Origin: Bacillota bacterium
GTDB lineage: Bacteria > Bacillota > Clostridia > Acetivibrionales > DSM-1351
Reading direction: 5' to 3'
DNA length: 25,363 bases
Assembly (NCBI GenBank): GCA_023416275.1
Contig: JAEZIB010000084.1
Location: 1-25,363 of the forward strand
The notes beneath the pieces are model-generated. The model ran no database searches and had not been told where the DNA came from. It saw only the letters and a program-made list of their open reading frames with translations. Position 1 is the stretch's first letter. Each line of letters starts with the position of its first letter. Both the position numbers and the translations under genes were made by a program. This document shows, in pieces, positions 7,924-15,185 of this stretch.

Positions 7924-9618
7924 TTACATCTGTGCATTAAATAAACTGCCAAGCTTATAGACAACATCCTCAGAATCAGCATTGATACTTGCCGCTTCAT
8001 TAATCTGAGAAAGGGTTTCTAACGCTTTTATATTTGCATTATAGCCTATTGTGTAAATAGGAATTTTAAACGCCTTGAGCATGTCACTCACATCATCTAG
8101 AGAATGACCATAATTCGTTTCTCCATCACTTAAAACAAAAAGCATTAATTTTGCATTAGGATTTTTTGCTTTTTCCTCAATTAGCATTTTTGAAGCTACA
8201 ACAATAGCATCAAACATAGCAGTACTTCCATTTGCAGTCAAGTCAGTTACTGCTCCTGTAAATAAGGATCTTTGATTTATGTCAAACTTGGCTATTGGAA
8301 GATTAACATTTACATCTGTAGAAAATGAAACAAGTCCAATTGAAGTATCCTTCAGTATATATTGAGAACCGCTTAAAAGGGATTTCTTTAAATTATTTAG
8401 TGGAACTCCATTCATGCTACCCGATATGTCTGCTACAAAAACGGCTGCTATATCATTATTAACATCCTTTTTTTCCTTCCAAAGACTCTGAGCCTTTGAA
8501 ATAACATCTCCTGATACAGTATTCATTTCAGGTGTATAATCGTCTAGCTTGTTAAAGCCATACTCTGTGGCAAGCTTTTGCGATTTCTCTGATTTACAGA
8601 ATTCTATGAACTTATTCAGTATTTCCTTTTTCTCAGCCGATATATCCCCGATGGTATACATAGGACTATCATGTCTTGCGCCAAATGGAGTAAATATGTA
8701 ATCAGCACTTAATTCAGGAGTATTAATAAAGGTTTGGTATTCCAGTATGAATCCATCAAGTACTCCAGACTGTGCCGACTCCCTCATTTGCAAGGTAGTA
8801 TAAGCAACAAAAGGAATATTTGTCTGAAACTTCTCAAAACCTTGTATAGCCTTCACACTTAATAGCTCCTTACTATCAAAGGTACTTAAGGTTGAAATCA
8901 GGAAATTCAAGCCTGTGGAGCTTGCAAAAGGGTTAGTATAGCCCATAGCAATTTCATTTGCTGCAACTGCATCTGTGATTGTTTTTAAATTTACAGCTCC
9001 GTATTTCTTTATCATTTCATCAGACTTACTTCTAGATAGCAGAACTCCGGCAACATTTCCAGTAATTCTCTTTTCTACCAGTGCCACCTTCGTGCCTTTG
9101 GCTTTCATCATTTCGCCCCAAAGCTCATTAGAAGGAGTAAATGCATCAGGAAGATATTTGCCTGAAACAATATAATCCATTCCCTGCCCCGAAGCAATAC
9201 CCCTAATTCTTACTGAAACTGGCTCTCCATTTATTTTTATGTTAGCATCATTAAAAGCCTTTGCTGTGTCAACTAGCCAGCCATCCTTTTTCTCTCCTGC
9301 TTTCTCTGTAGACGAAAAAATTTCAATGTATTTGTTCGTTGTATTGTCAACCTGGGGAGGATACTTTGATATATCCGGTAAGGAATCCTTAACATCTACT
9401 GGCTCAAGATCAACCTGTGCCTTCCTAGCTGTAACAGTATTAACTGTAATGTCTTCGTATAGCTCATTTAGGGTTTCCATTGCGTTCTCAGCCGAAACAA
9501 CTTTGGCACTTTTACCCATATTTTTCGTTAGCGTAATCCCCCCATAAATAAGGCCAAACACTAATACAGATATTCCAACTAAAGCTCCCAAAACCTTTAT
9601 GGTCTTATTACTTCCCAT
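7924..9618 (-). CDS. Membrane-anchored solute-binding-like and vWA domain protein
   Basis: 564 residues. A single membrane segment lies at about 8-32 with no lipobox, so it is likely a signal anchor with the rest outside. Residues about 95-385 resemble a type 1/11 extracellular solute-binding domain (YIEIFSSTEK, GKYLPDAFTPSNELW, late GFNKL). Residues 387-560 are a von Willebrand A domain with a complete MIDAS: D397-S399-S401 (DISGS), T466 (GST) and D498 (SDGE). The vWA part should bind a metal-dependent protein partner. Proteins with this domain pair are known in Firmicutes, often near toxic-anion-resistance (TelA/XpaC-like) genes, but their function is not established. ATG at 9618 follows AAGGAGAGG. 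The upstream coiled-coil gene reads the same way and was probably cotranscribed; element copy B now sits between them. Confidence 0.8.
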   Translation of the reverse strand: MGSNKTIKVLGALVGISVLVFGLIYGGITLTKNMGKSAKVVSAENAMETLNELYEDITVNTVTARKAQVDLEPVDVKDSLPDISKYPPQVDNTTNKYIEIFSSTEKAGEKKDGWLVDTAKAFNDANIKINGEPVSVRIRGIASGQGMDYIVSGKYLPDAFTPSNELWGEMMKAKGTKVALVEKRITGNVAGVLLSRSKSDEMIKKYGAVNLKTITDAVAANEIAMGYTNPFASSTGLNFLISTLSTFDSKELLSVKAIQGFEKFQTNIPFVAYTTLQMRESAQSGVLDGFILEYQTFINTPELSADYIFTPFGARHDSPMYTIGDISAEKKEILNKFIEFCKSEKSQKLATEYGFNKLDDYTPEMNTVSGDVISKAQSLWKEKKDVNNDIAAVFVADISGSMNGVPLNNLKKSLLSGSQYILKDTSIGLVSFSTDVNVNLPIAKFDINQRSLFTGAVTDLTANGSTAMFDAIVVASKMLIEEKAKNPNAKLMLFVLSDGETNYGHSLDDVSDMLKAFKIPIYTIGYNANIKALETLSQINEAASINADSEDVVYKLGSLFNAQM

Positions 9619-9682
9619 AAATTAAATCCTCTCCTTTAAAATTAAAATCAATTACTCAACTTTCCACATAAAAATGTTCTAT

Positions 9683-9838
9683 TTATAACGAAGCAAGTAA
9701 ATGTCCCCCACTTCTATAAGTGGCGGGTAACGCTTTGGTTTTCAGGTGGTGAGAATATCTCCCGCCTCGTTTACACGCCGCTGATGTAATAAAATTTTTC
9801 TACAATCAAAAATTTTATTTTGAATCTAGGCGTTATAA
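9683..9838 (-). mobile_element. TTATAACG element, copy B (MITE-like, 156 bp, inverted relative to copy A)
   Basis: Bounded by TTATAACG (9683-9690) and CGTTATAA (9831-9838). In reverse complement it aligns end to end with copy A, with a few 1-nt gaps. The first hairpin is kept (arms 9789-9799 and 9808-9818), and one G-C pair of copy A (4398/4424) is an A-T pair here (9816/9791), a compensatory change. The conserved blocks CATCAGCGGCGTGTAA and ACCCGCCACTTATAGAAG are identical in both copies. Copy B lies between two same-strand genes: its left end gives the upstream gene its last codons and stop (TAT AAC GCC TAG), and its right end is 64 bp before the vWA start. A transcript of the pair would carry the folded element in the linker. 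Confidence 0.75.
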
Positions 9839-10569
9839 TACTTTGATTTTTTTATCAGCTCATCTATTGCCCTAATCTCATTCATATTATCTATTTCACC
9901 AATTTCCAGGCAATCAAAATTTGATATTTCAAGCAACAGTGCATCTAGCTTAAGTAATATCTCTTCATTATCTGACATAGCGTTTTTTATGTAAGTAATA
10001 TATTCATTGTAAATACTTAATTTAGAGTCAATGTAATTTGACGAGAATTTTTTTCTGTTTACGCTGCTGCCTATTCTCTCATAATCATCTTCATCAAAAG
10101 CATAAATTTTGTTCAGAATGCTTTTAATATTAGCATAAAAAACGTACTCAACATCGTTAATAGTCCCATTAAATCTTTCAAAAACAGTGTCAATAACATT
10201 AAACTTTTGTAAAAGTACATTTCGTATTTTTTCTTTCTTTTTAGAAAGACTTTCAGCTTGTTCTACCATTATAGAAATATCATTAGCAAATATTCTTTTG
10301 CCGCTTGCCTGTTTTAGCGCAAGTATACAATCCTGAGAGTTTGTTATTTCTTTTATTTGAATTATCCTGTGTTTTTGTGAAATAAGCTTGTAGTTTCCAT
10401 AAAAAAATATTATAACGCTCATAAATATTGCTGTGCCGCCTATTGCAGCATGCAGAGGATTTGAACCTCTCATTTGCATATTTACAAGTCCAGGAGAAAA
10501 AAGCGCAATGTTTAATAAAGCTATACTAATATTTAATAATGTTAATTTCAATATCTTTTTTGTATTCAC
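9826..10569 (-). CDS. Two-pass membrane protein with cytoplasmic coiled-coil domain
   Basis: 247 residues. Two hydrophobic segments (about 9-28 and 41-58) form an N-terminal hairpin in the membrane, followed by about 185 charged, helical residues with a SLSKKKEKI coiled-coil-like stretch. It resembles hypothetical proteins that accompany solute-binding/vWA or XpaC/TelA-type genes in clostridia, but I do not recognise a named family. The start is GTG at 10569, 7 nt after AGGGGAG; no better ATG lies nearby. The C-terminal YNA and the stop codon are supplied by element copy B, so the original C-terminus may have differed. The next gene downstream is the vWA protein, a likely partner across or at the membrane. 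Confidence 0.7.
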   Translation of the reverse strand: MNTKKILKLTLLNISIALLNIALFSPGLVNMQMRGSNPLHAAIGGTAIFMSVIIFFYGNYKLISQKHRIIQIKEITNSQDCILALKQASGKRIFANDISIMVEQAESLSKKKEKIRNVLLQKFNVIDTVFERFNGTINDVEYVFYANIKSILNKIYAFDEDDYERIGSSVNRKKFSSNYIDSKLSIYNEYITYIKNAMSDNEEILLKLDALLLEISNFDCLEIGEIDNMNEIRAIDELIKKSKYYNA

Positions 10570-10730
10570 ACTGTACCACTCCCCTTAAAGTCTAAATAGT
10601 TGTGTAAATCAATTATTATTAGGTAAATAAGTGTTATTTTATTACTTAGCAATTTTATCATATAGCGAAAATAAATACCATATCCAGATAAGTTTTGTTT
10701 AAGTTTTATTTAAATCCCTATATACTAAAA

Positions 10731-10770
10731 TAAGGCTGCTTCAAAACTAACCAGCTTTGAAACAGCCTTA
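10731..10770 (-). terminator. Terminator of the GH44 gene
   Basis: TAAGGCTG and TTCAAA pair with TTTGAA and CAGCCTTA, giving a stem of about 14 bp with one mismatch. TATTTTAGTATA follows on the minus strand. It separates the endoglucanase from the coiled-coil/vWA pair. Confidence 0.75.
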
Positions 10771-10820
10771 TCTATGAAACACTATGTTTTAATTAATAAA
10801 TAATTCAATGGTTTTCAATT

Positions 10821-13412
10821 CTACCAATCAATAGAATCAACATAAACTGTAAAGTTACCTTCTTCTAAAGTCTCTATCTGAATACCAAACTGCTGTTGTA
10901 CTAACTCAGTACTTGATGTAGGAGAGAGTGTTACAGTAAATTCGTTCCAGTCACCCTTCTTTAGTGACTCGTAACTTGCCCATGCTGAATTCCATTCACA
11001 AGTACCCCAACTAGCATCATGTGGCATTACATAAGGTTGAATAGTCTTAATTGGAGCATCTGCAGGAATCCAAACTCTGAATGTCATTGATTTACCTGGA
11101 GCTAAAACTGGTGTATTGCTATTTACAGTTATATCAGCTTTTCCTGTTGCAGCACAAGTAACATCCCATTTTAATGAATGTGCTCCTTTAAAAGCTTTAT
11201 CTGAAGTAACTGACATTTGGGATATAGTAGCATCATTAGTTCCTACTCCCTGTAGTTCGCCATCTTCAAAGTTAATATCAGAATTATCTCCTGTAGCCGT
11301 TGTTATTGTTACTGTATCTGTAATGCTGCTGGACAAGCCCTGCTCATCAGTAACAGTTAATTTTGCAGTAAATGTTCCAGGAGCTTTATACTTGTGTGTA
11401 GCTACCTTTCCATTTCCTTCTGTTTTATCGCCGAAATCCCATGAATAAATGTAAACTTTTCCGTCAGGATCAGTAGATGCAGATCCATCAAATGTAATTT
11501 CATCACCAGTAAAGGCTTCTTTTGGTGATAAAGCGAAAGCAGCTACAGGTGCATTATTTTCCTGTTGAACAGGATCTTTAGGTCCAATTACAGTTATGAT
11601 TTTAAGTAAATATTGTTTTAATATTGCATAGTCAATAGAATCTACTGCTTTGTCACCGTTTAAGTCAACGATTACATTGTAAGGTGTTTCAGGATCAAGT
11701 AAAGAAATCTTTAAACGAGCTAAGTCTATTGAATCAATGCTTCCATCGTCGTTAATATCTCCATATTTGATTGTACTGCCACTAGCGTTTGTATCAAGAA
11801 CAATATGACAAACTGTTAATGCAGGAACAGTATATGTTACATTGTTATTAGAAATATTAGTTATAGGAGCTTTTTCATAGATATTTGAGCTTCCTCTGTC
11901 AAAAGCATATACTTTTGCTGATTTGTACTCTTTATCACTAGCTATATCAAAATTAACATCTACTGGTGCATCATAATTCTTGTTTATCATAATTACGTGC
12001 AGCTTTGAATCGTCGTTAGCATCAACTGATGCATATACTGAACTATTTTCATCGTCTGATGTCTCAGCTTTTACCTTTGTATCACCATATGTAGATCCAT
12101 TTCCATCATAGTTTGTGTAGATATTAAAGCCTGCAGCAGTATAGCTTCCACCGCCCCAAATGTTAGCTACATACACTCCGTATTTACCAAATATACCCAA
12201 AACATCTGCTTGAGCAATACCACCTGTTATATGCTCATCTCCACCAAAGGAATACTCAGTAAATGCAAGTTTAGTACCAGGATTATAATTATTAATTGAA
12301 GTTTGAACAGTTGGAATTAATGGCAGCTTGTCACTGCAATATTGTGCTATCCAACTATCTTCTAAATATGTAGAATCCCATAATGTTCTAGGAGCCTGAA
12401 GACGTGCTTTATTACATTCAGTATTAGTAATTTTTTCACCGAAAGTTATTCTATCTCCGCCGCCTTTAGCTTCTGGATACCAATGTAAGTCAAGAACATC
12501 TATAAGTCTTTTTCCTTCTGTATCTGATGCCTTTTTCATACTATCAAGGTAATAATCTAAAAACCAGTTATAATTACCCTGTACAGCTTTCCAATCAGCT
12601 GCATCTTGGAAAGTATTGTATGCTGCAAATCCATATGCTACAAGACCAAATGTCTCTGCAAATGGATCAACCTTTTTTACTGCTTTTGCAAGATTAATAT
12701 TTTTTTCAAATATCTCCGCACATGTAGGTTGTACTGGATGAATTCTAGGATGAGTGTTTACCCACAATGCAGGCTCATTATCAAGTGCATAACCTTTTAC
12801 TCCTGTAGCTGTAGAAGCATTTCCATATTTGTTTACTAGGAAGTTTACGTACTCATCCATATAAACATAGTCATCAGTTATATCAGGAGTAGTAGATAGA
12901 GGAGCATCTTTTGTAGCTTTAACCTCTTTCCACCTAGCTGATGGAGCAACATCTGCTGCTGCCACTGTACCATTTTTGTCTGCTGAAACATATCCTGCAG
13001 CCTGTAATGTAACAAGGGAGTAGTCCTCTCCTGCAGCTTGATTTTTTTCATGGAAATCACTTGCAACTATACCAGGAACGTCCCATTGATCCTCCGGTAT
13101 TTGTGCATTAGTAACGGCAAAAGTGTCACTAGAATGCTGCCAATCATTTCCAGCATTTGAGAAGTTGTTTTCCCAGTTGTACCCTGTCATTCTGTTACCG
13201 CCAAGCCTTTTTGCAGTTAATTTTGCATTGTTGAACTCCCAATTTCCTCCATAAATATACGGACTGATTGCTGCTCTTTCTGCGTTGGTATCAATTGTAA
13301 CACTTACTTGGCTAACCGAAGCAGCAAAGCTGATACCATTTGGGAACATTGATGTCAAAACCATGGCTGAGCCAATAATGAATGCTCCAATTTTCCTTCT
13401 GTTCTTAATCAT
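10821..13412 (-). CDS. Cellulosomal GH44 endoglucanase (GH44-dockerin-PKD-CBM44)
   Basis: 863 residues. Signal peptide 1-31 (cleavage near SFAA). GH44 catalytic module about 32-540, with acid/base E213 in LDNEP and nucleophile E386 in AFTEYS; this family cuts internal beta-1,4-glucan and xyloglucan bonds with retention. Type I dockerin about 549-606, with calcium loops starting DINDDG and DLNGDK. PKD domain about 620-707 (WDFGD). CBM44-like module about 712-863, a cellulose and xyloglucan binder in the family. The GH44-dockerin-PKD-CBM44 order with the dockerin inside the protein is the same as the second half of C. thermocellum CelJ. The dockerin recognition pairs read Ser-Ile in both repeats, unlike the Ala-Leu of the dockerin at 1-295. 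ATG at 13412 follows AAGGAG. It has its own promoter and terminator. Confidence 0.93.
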   Translation of the reverse strand: MIKNRRKIGAFIIGSAMVLTSMFPNGISFAASVSQVSVTIDTNAERAAISPYIYGGNWEFNNAKLTAKRLGGNRMTGYNWENNFSNAGNDWQHSSDTFAVTNAQIPEDQWDVPGIVASDFHEKNQAAGEDYSLVTLQAAGYVSADKNGTVAAADVAPSARWKEVKATKDAPLSTTPDITDDYVYMDEYVNFLVNKYGNASTATGVKGYALDNEPALWVNTHPRIHPVQPTCAEIFEKNINLAKAVKKVDPFAETFGLVAYGFAAYNTFQDAADWKAVQGNYNWFLDYYLDSMKKASDTEGKRLIDVLDLHWYPEAKGGGDRITFGEKITNTECNKARLQAPRTLWDSTYLEDSWIAQYCSDKLPLIPTVQTSINNYNPGTKLAFTEYSFGGDEHITGGIAQADVLGIFGKYGVYVANIWGGGSYTAAGFNIYTNYDGNGSTYGDTKVKAETSDDENSSVYASVDANDDSKLHVIMINKNYDAPVDVNFDIASDKEYKSAKVYAFDRGSSNIYEKAPITNISNNNVTYTVPALTVCHIVLDTNASGSTIKYGDINDDGSIDSIDLARLKISLLDPETPYNVIVDLNGDKAVDSIDYAILKQYLLKIITVIGPKDPVQQENNAPVAAFALSPKEAFTGDEITFDGSASTDPDGKVYIYSWDFGDKTEGNGKVATHKYKAPGTFTAKLTVTDEQGLSSSITDTVTITTATGDNSDINFEDGELQGVGTNDATISQMSVTSDKAFKGAHSLKWDVTCAATGKADITVNSNTPVLAPGKSMTFRVWIPADAPIKTIQPYVMPHDASWGTCEWNSAWASYESLKKGDWNEFTVTLSPTSSTELVQQQFGIQIETLEEGNFTVYVDSIDW

Positions 13413-13504
13413 TTGCGCATCTCCTTTTTAAATTTTATTAATTACCTCCTGCAGAATAATGGATTTTTTTTAATAAAACCCTTTTATTCTACATAATTAC
13501 TTTA

Positions 13505-13533
13505 ATTATAAATCTAAATGAAAAAAGAGTCAA
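13505..13533 (-). promoter_or_regulatory. Sigma-A promoter of the GH44 gene
   Basis: On the minus strand TTGACT (13533-13528), a 17-nt spacer and a perfect TATAAT (13510-13505). The predicted start lies near 13498, giving a leader of about 85 nt. Confidence 0.75.
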
Positions 13534-13601
13534 TTTATTGTATTAATTCCATTAAAAAGTACTGTAAAAATAATATTTTGTAACATAAAAATAATACTAA
13601 C

Positions 13602-13639
13602 TTCCATGTTTTTAATTTTTATCGTCGCAAAACATGGAA
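13602..13639. repeat. Perfect 11-bp inverted repeat upstream of the GH44 promoter
   Basis: TTCCATGTTTT (13602-13612) and AAAACATGGAA (13629-13639) are separated by 16 nt and lie about 70 bp upstream of the -35. There is no gene for which it would be a natural terminator, so an activator or repressor site is plausible. Confidence 0.5.
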
Positions 13640-13679
13640 CAGTATTTTACTTTATGTATTTAACATATAACCACAGTAT

Positions 13680-13720
13680 GAAACTGATTTAAGAAAAGAG
13701 TACGGAACAGATTTAAGAAA
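13680..13720. repeat. Direct repeat pair, 24-bp period
   Basis: GAAACTGATTTAAGAAA (13680-13696) and GGAACAGATTTAAGAAA (13704-13720) differ at two positions. Their spacing of 24 bp is a little over two helical turns. Together with the nearby inverted repeat they could be part of the GH44 control region; a chance duplication is also possible. Confidence 0.4.
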
Positions 13721-13878
13721 TATGGCCATCACAAAATCTTAACAGGAATATATCATATCTAGTTTTTCTACCCAAATTATATAACATGGTTAAGAATTGT
13801 TTTGCAGTACCTATCTAAAGGTGATTCTAAATATAAAACACAACAAGTAATATTACTTATTAAAAATGAGTTAAATAA

Positions 13879-13915
13879 AAGCCAGCTTCCTAATATTAAT
13901 ATTAAGAAGCCAGCT
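13879..13915 (-). terminator. Terminator of fba
   Basis: AGCCAGCTTC and GAAGCCAGCT flank an AT-rich inner stem (TAATATT/AATATTA). On the minus strand the long stem uses two G-U wobbles and is followed by TTTTATTT. It begins about 30 nt after the fba stop. Confidence 0.7.
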
Positions 13916-13947
13916 CTCTATGTTATCTGTTTAACTATGTTCTTGTA

Positions 13948-14883
13948 TTAAGCCTTACCATCGCAGCCAAGAACGTTAATTAATTTGTTCTTAACAAGAT
14001 CTTTTATAGCTGCTCTTGCAGGTGACAAGTATTGTCTTGGGTCGAAGTGACTTGGGTTCTCAGCAAAGTACTTTCTGATAGTACCAGTCATAGCAAGTCT
14101 CAAGTCTGAGTCTATGTTAATCTTACAAACTGCCATTTTAGCAGCCTGACGAAGCATATCTTCTGGAATACCTATAGCATCTGGCATTTTTCCACCATTG
14201 CTGTTTACCATCTCAACAAACTCAGGAATAACTGATGATGCTCCGTGAAGAACTATAGGGAAGTTTGGAAGTCTTTTTGCAACTTCTTCTAATATATCAA
14301 ATCTGAGCTGTGGTTTTGTTCCTGGCTTAAATTTGAAAGCACCATGGCTTGTACCAATAGCGATTGCTAATGAGTCAACACCAGTTTTTGTAACGAATTC
14401 CTCAACTTCAGCAGGGTTTGTGTATGCTGCATCAGCATCTGATACATTAACTGCATCCTCAATACCAGCAAGTCTTCCCAACTCACCCTCAACAACTACT
14501 CCTCTTGCATGAGCGTAATCAACAACCTTCTTTGTTAACTCTATATTGTCCTGGAATGAATGATGTGAACCATCTATCATAACTGAAGTAAATCCGCCAT
14601 CAATACATGACTTACATAGTTCAAAAGTATCACCGTGGTCTAAGTGTAAGCAGATAGGAAGGTTAGTTTCGATGATAGCTGCTTCTACCAATTTCATCAA
14701 ATAAGTGTGATTTGCATACTTTCTAGCTCCTGAAGAAACTTGAAGAATTAGTGGTGCATTAACTTCCTTTGCTGCTTCAGTAATACCTTGTACTATCTCC
14801 ATGTTATTAACATTGAAAGCTCCGATAGCGTATCCGCCTTCATAAGCCTTTTTAAACATTTCTGTTGAAGTAACTAATGCCAT
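13948..14883 (-). CDS. fba: Class II fructose-1,6-bisphosphate aldolase
   Basis: 311 residues. It splits fructose 1,6-bisphosphate into dihydroxyacetone phosphate and glyceraldehyde 3-phosphate in the cytoplasm. Class II features are present: GAFNVNN near the start, LHLDHGD with D82 and zinc ligand H83, VEGELG (131-136), GTSHG with H180, and VLHGASS with H213. The length fits the family. ATG at 14883 follows AAGGAG, and the gene ends in its own terminator. It diverges from the phosphofructokinase gene, which makes its substrate, across a 302-bp shared intergenic region, so the two may be regulated together. Confidence 0.95.
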   Translation of the reverse strand: MALVTSTEMFKKAYEGGYAIGAFNVNNMEIVQGITEAAKEVNAPLILQVSSGARKYANHTYLMKLVEAAIIETNLPICLHLDHGDTFELCKSCIDGGFTSVMIDGSHHSFQDNIELTKKVVDYAHARGVVVEGELGRLAGIEDAVNVSDADAAYTNPAEVEEFVTKTGVDSLAIAIGTSHGAFKFKPGTKPQLRFDILEEVAKRLPNFPIVLHGASSVIPEFVEMVNSNGGKMPDAIGIPEDMLRQAAKMAVCKINIDSDLRLAMTGTIRKYFAENPSHFDPRQYLSPARAAIKDLVKNKLINVLGCDGKA

Positions 14884-15185
14884 TTTTTAAGCACTCCTTT
14901 TAAATAATATTTTACCTTTTTATAAATAGTTATTACTTGTCAAAATTAATTTTTAACAGTAATAAGGTAATTCAAAAATCGCTACTACTATTTTATGCAA
15001 TATTAGGCTTAAAATCAAGGAAAATTTTGATATTTTTTTGTCAAACCTTAGAAAGCATAATTGATTTTTATTACTTCTTATGATATATTTTAGTTTGGTT
15101 GCGTATGATAATATTAATCTCCAATTTTGGGATTAATAAAACAACGTATATGTTAAAAATTAATATATATAGGAGGCATATTATA
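14884..15185. other. Divergent fba / phosphofructokinase promoter region
   Basis: The plus-strand promoter is clear (15061-15089). For fba a perfect TTGACA lies at 14943-14938 on the minus strand, but no good -10 sits at the usual distance. No riboswitch or obvious operator was recognised. Confidence 0.45.
15061..15089 (+). promoter_or_regulatory. Candidate sigma-A promoter of the PPi-phosphofructokinase gene
   Basis: TTGATT (15061-15066), a 17-nt spacer and TATATT (15084-15089) match the consensus at 4 and 5 of 6 positions. The predicted start near 15096 leaves a leader of about 90 nt. Confidence 0.55.

Larger units (their letters stand above)
13413..13947. other. 535-bp region upstream of the GH44 gene
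   Basis: Contains, on the minus strand, the fba terminator (13879-13915), a 17-bp direct repeat pair (13680-13720), an 11-bp inverted repeat (13602-13639), a strong promoter (13505-13533) and a leader of about 85 nt. I see no coding potential. The repeats upstream of the promoter are the best candidates for regulation by carbon source. Confidence 0.55.

Noticed and set aside
9239..9547. A 102-codon plus-strand frame opposite the vWA gene
   Set aside because: It is antisense to a well-supported coding frame, its product has shadow-like Ser/Phe-rich composition, and no ribosome site precedes it.
4533..9682. The segment between copies A and B as a composite transposon or an invertible switch
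   Set aside because: The copies have no transposase or invertase nearby, they differ at roughly one position in eight, and the genes between look like ordinary chromosomal genes with their own promoters and terminators. Two separate insertions explain it more simply.
12606..13066. Open frames of 60-80 codons opposite or overlapping the GH44 gene
   Set aside because: They have Cys/Lys- or Leu/Gln-rich shadow composition and no ribosome site; the GH44 frame is clearly the coding one.
15099..15185. An upstream in-frame ATG that would lengthen the phosphofructokinase by 29 residues
   Set aside because: It has no ribosome binding site, lies close to the likely transcription start, and the family's N-terminus fits the ATG at 15186 behind AGGAGG.
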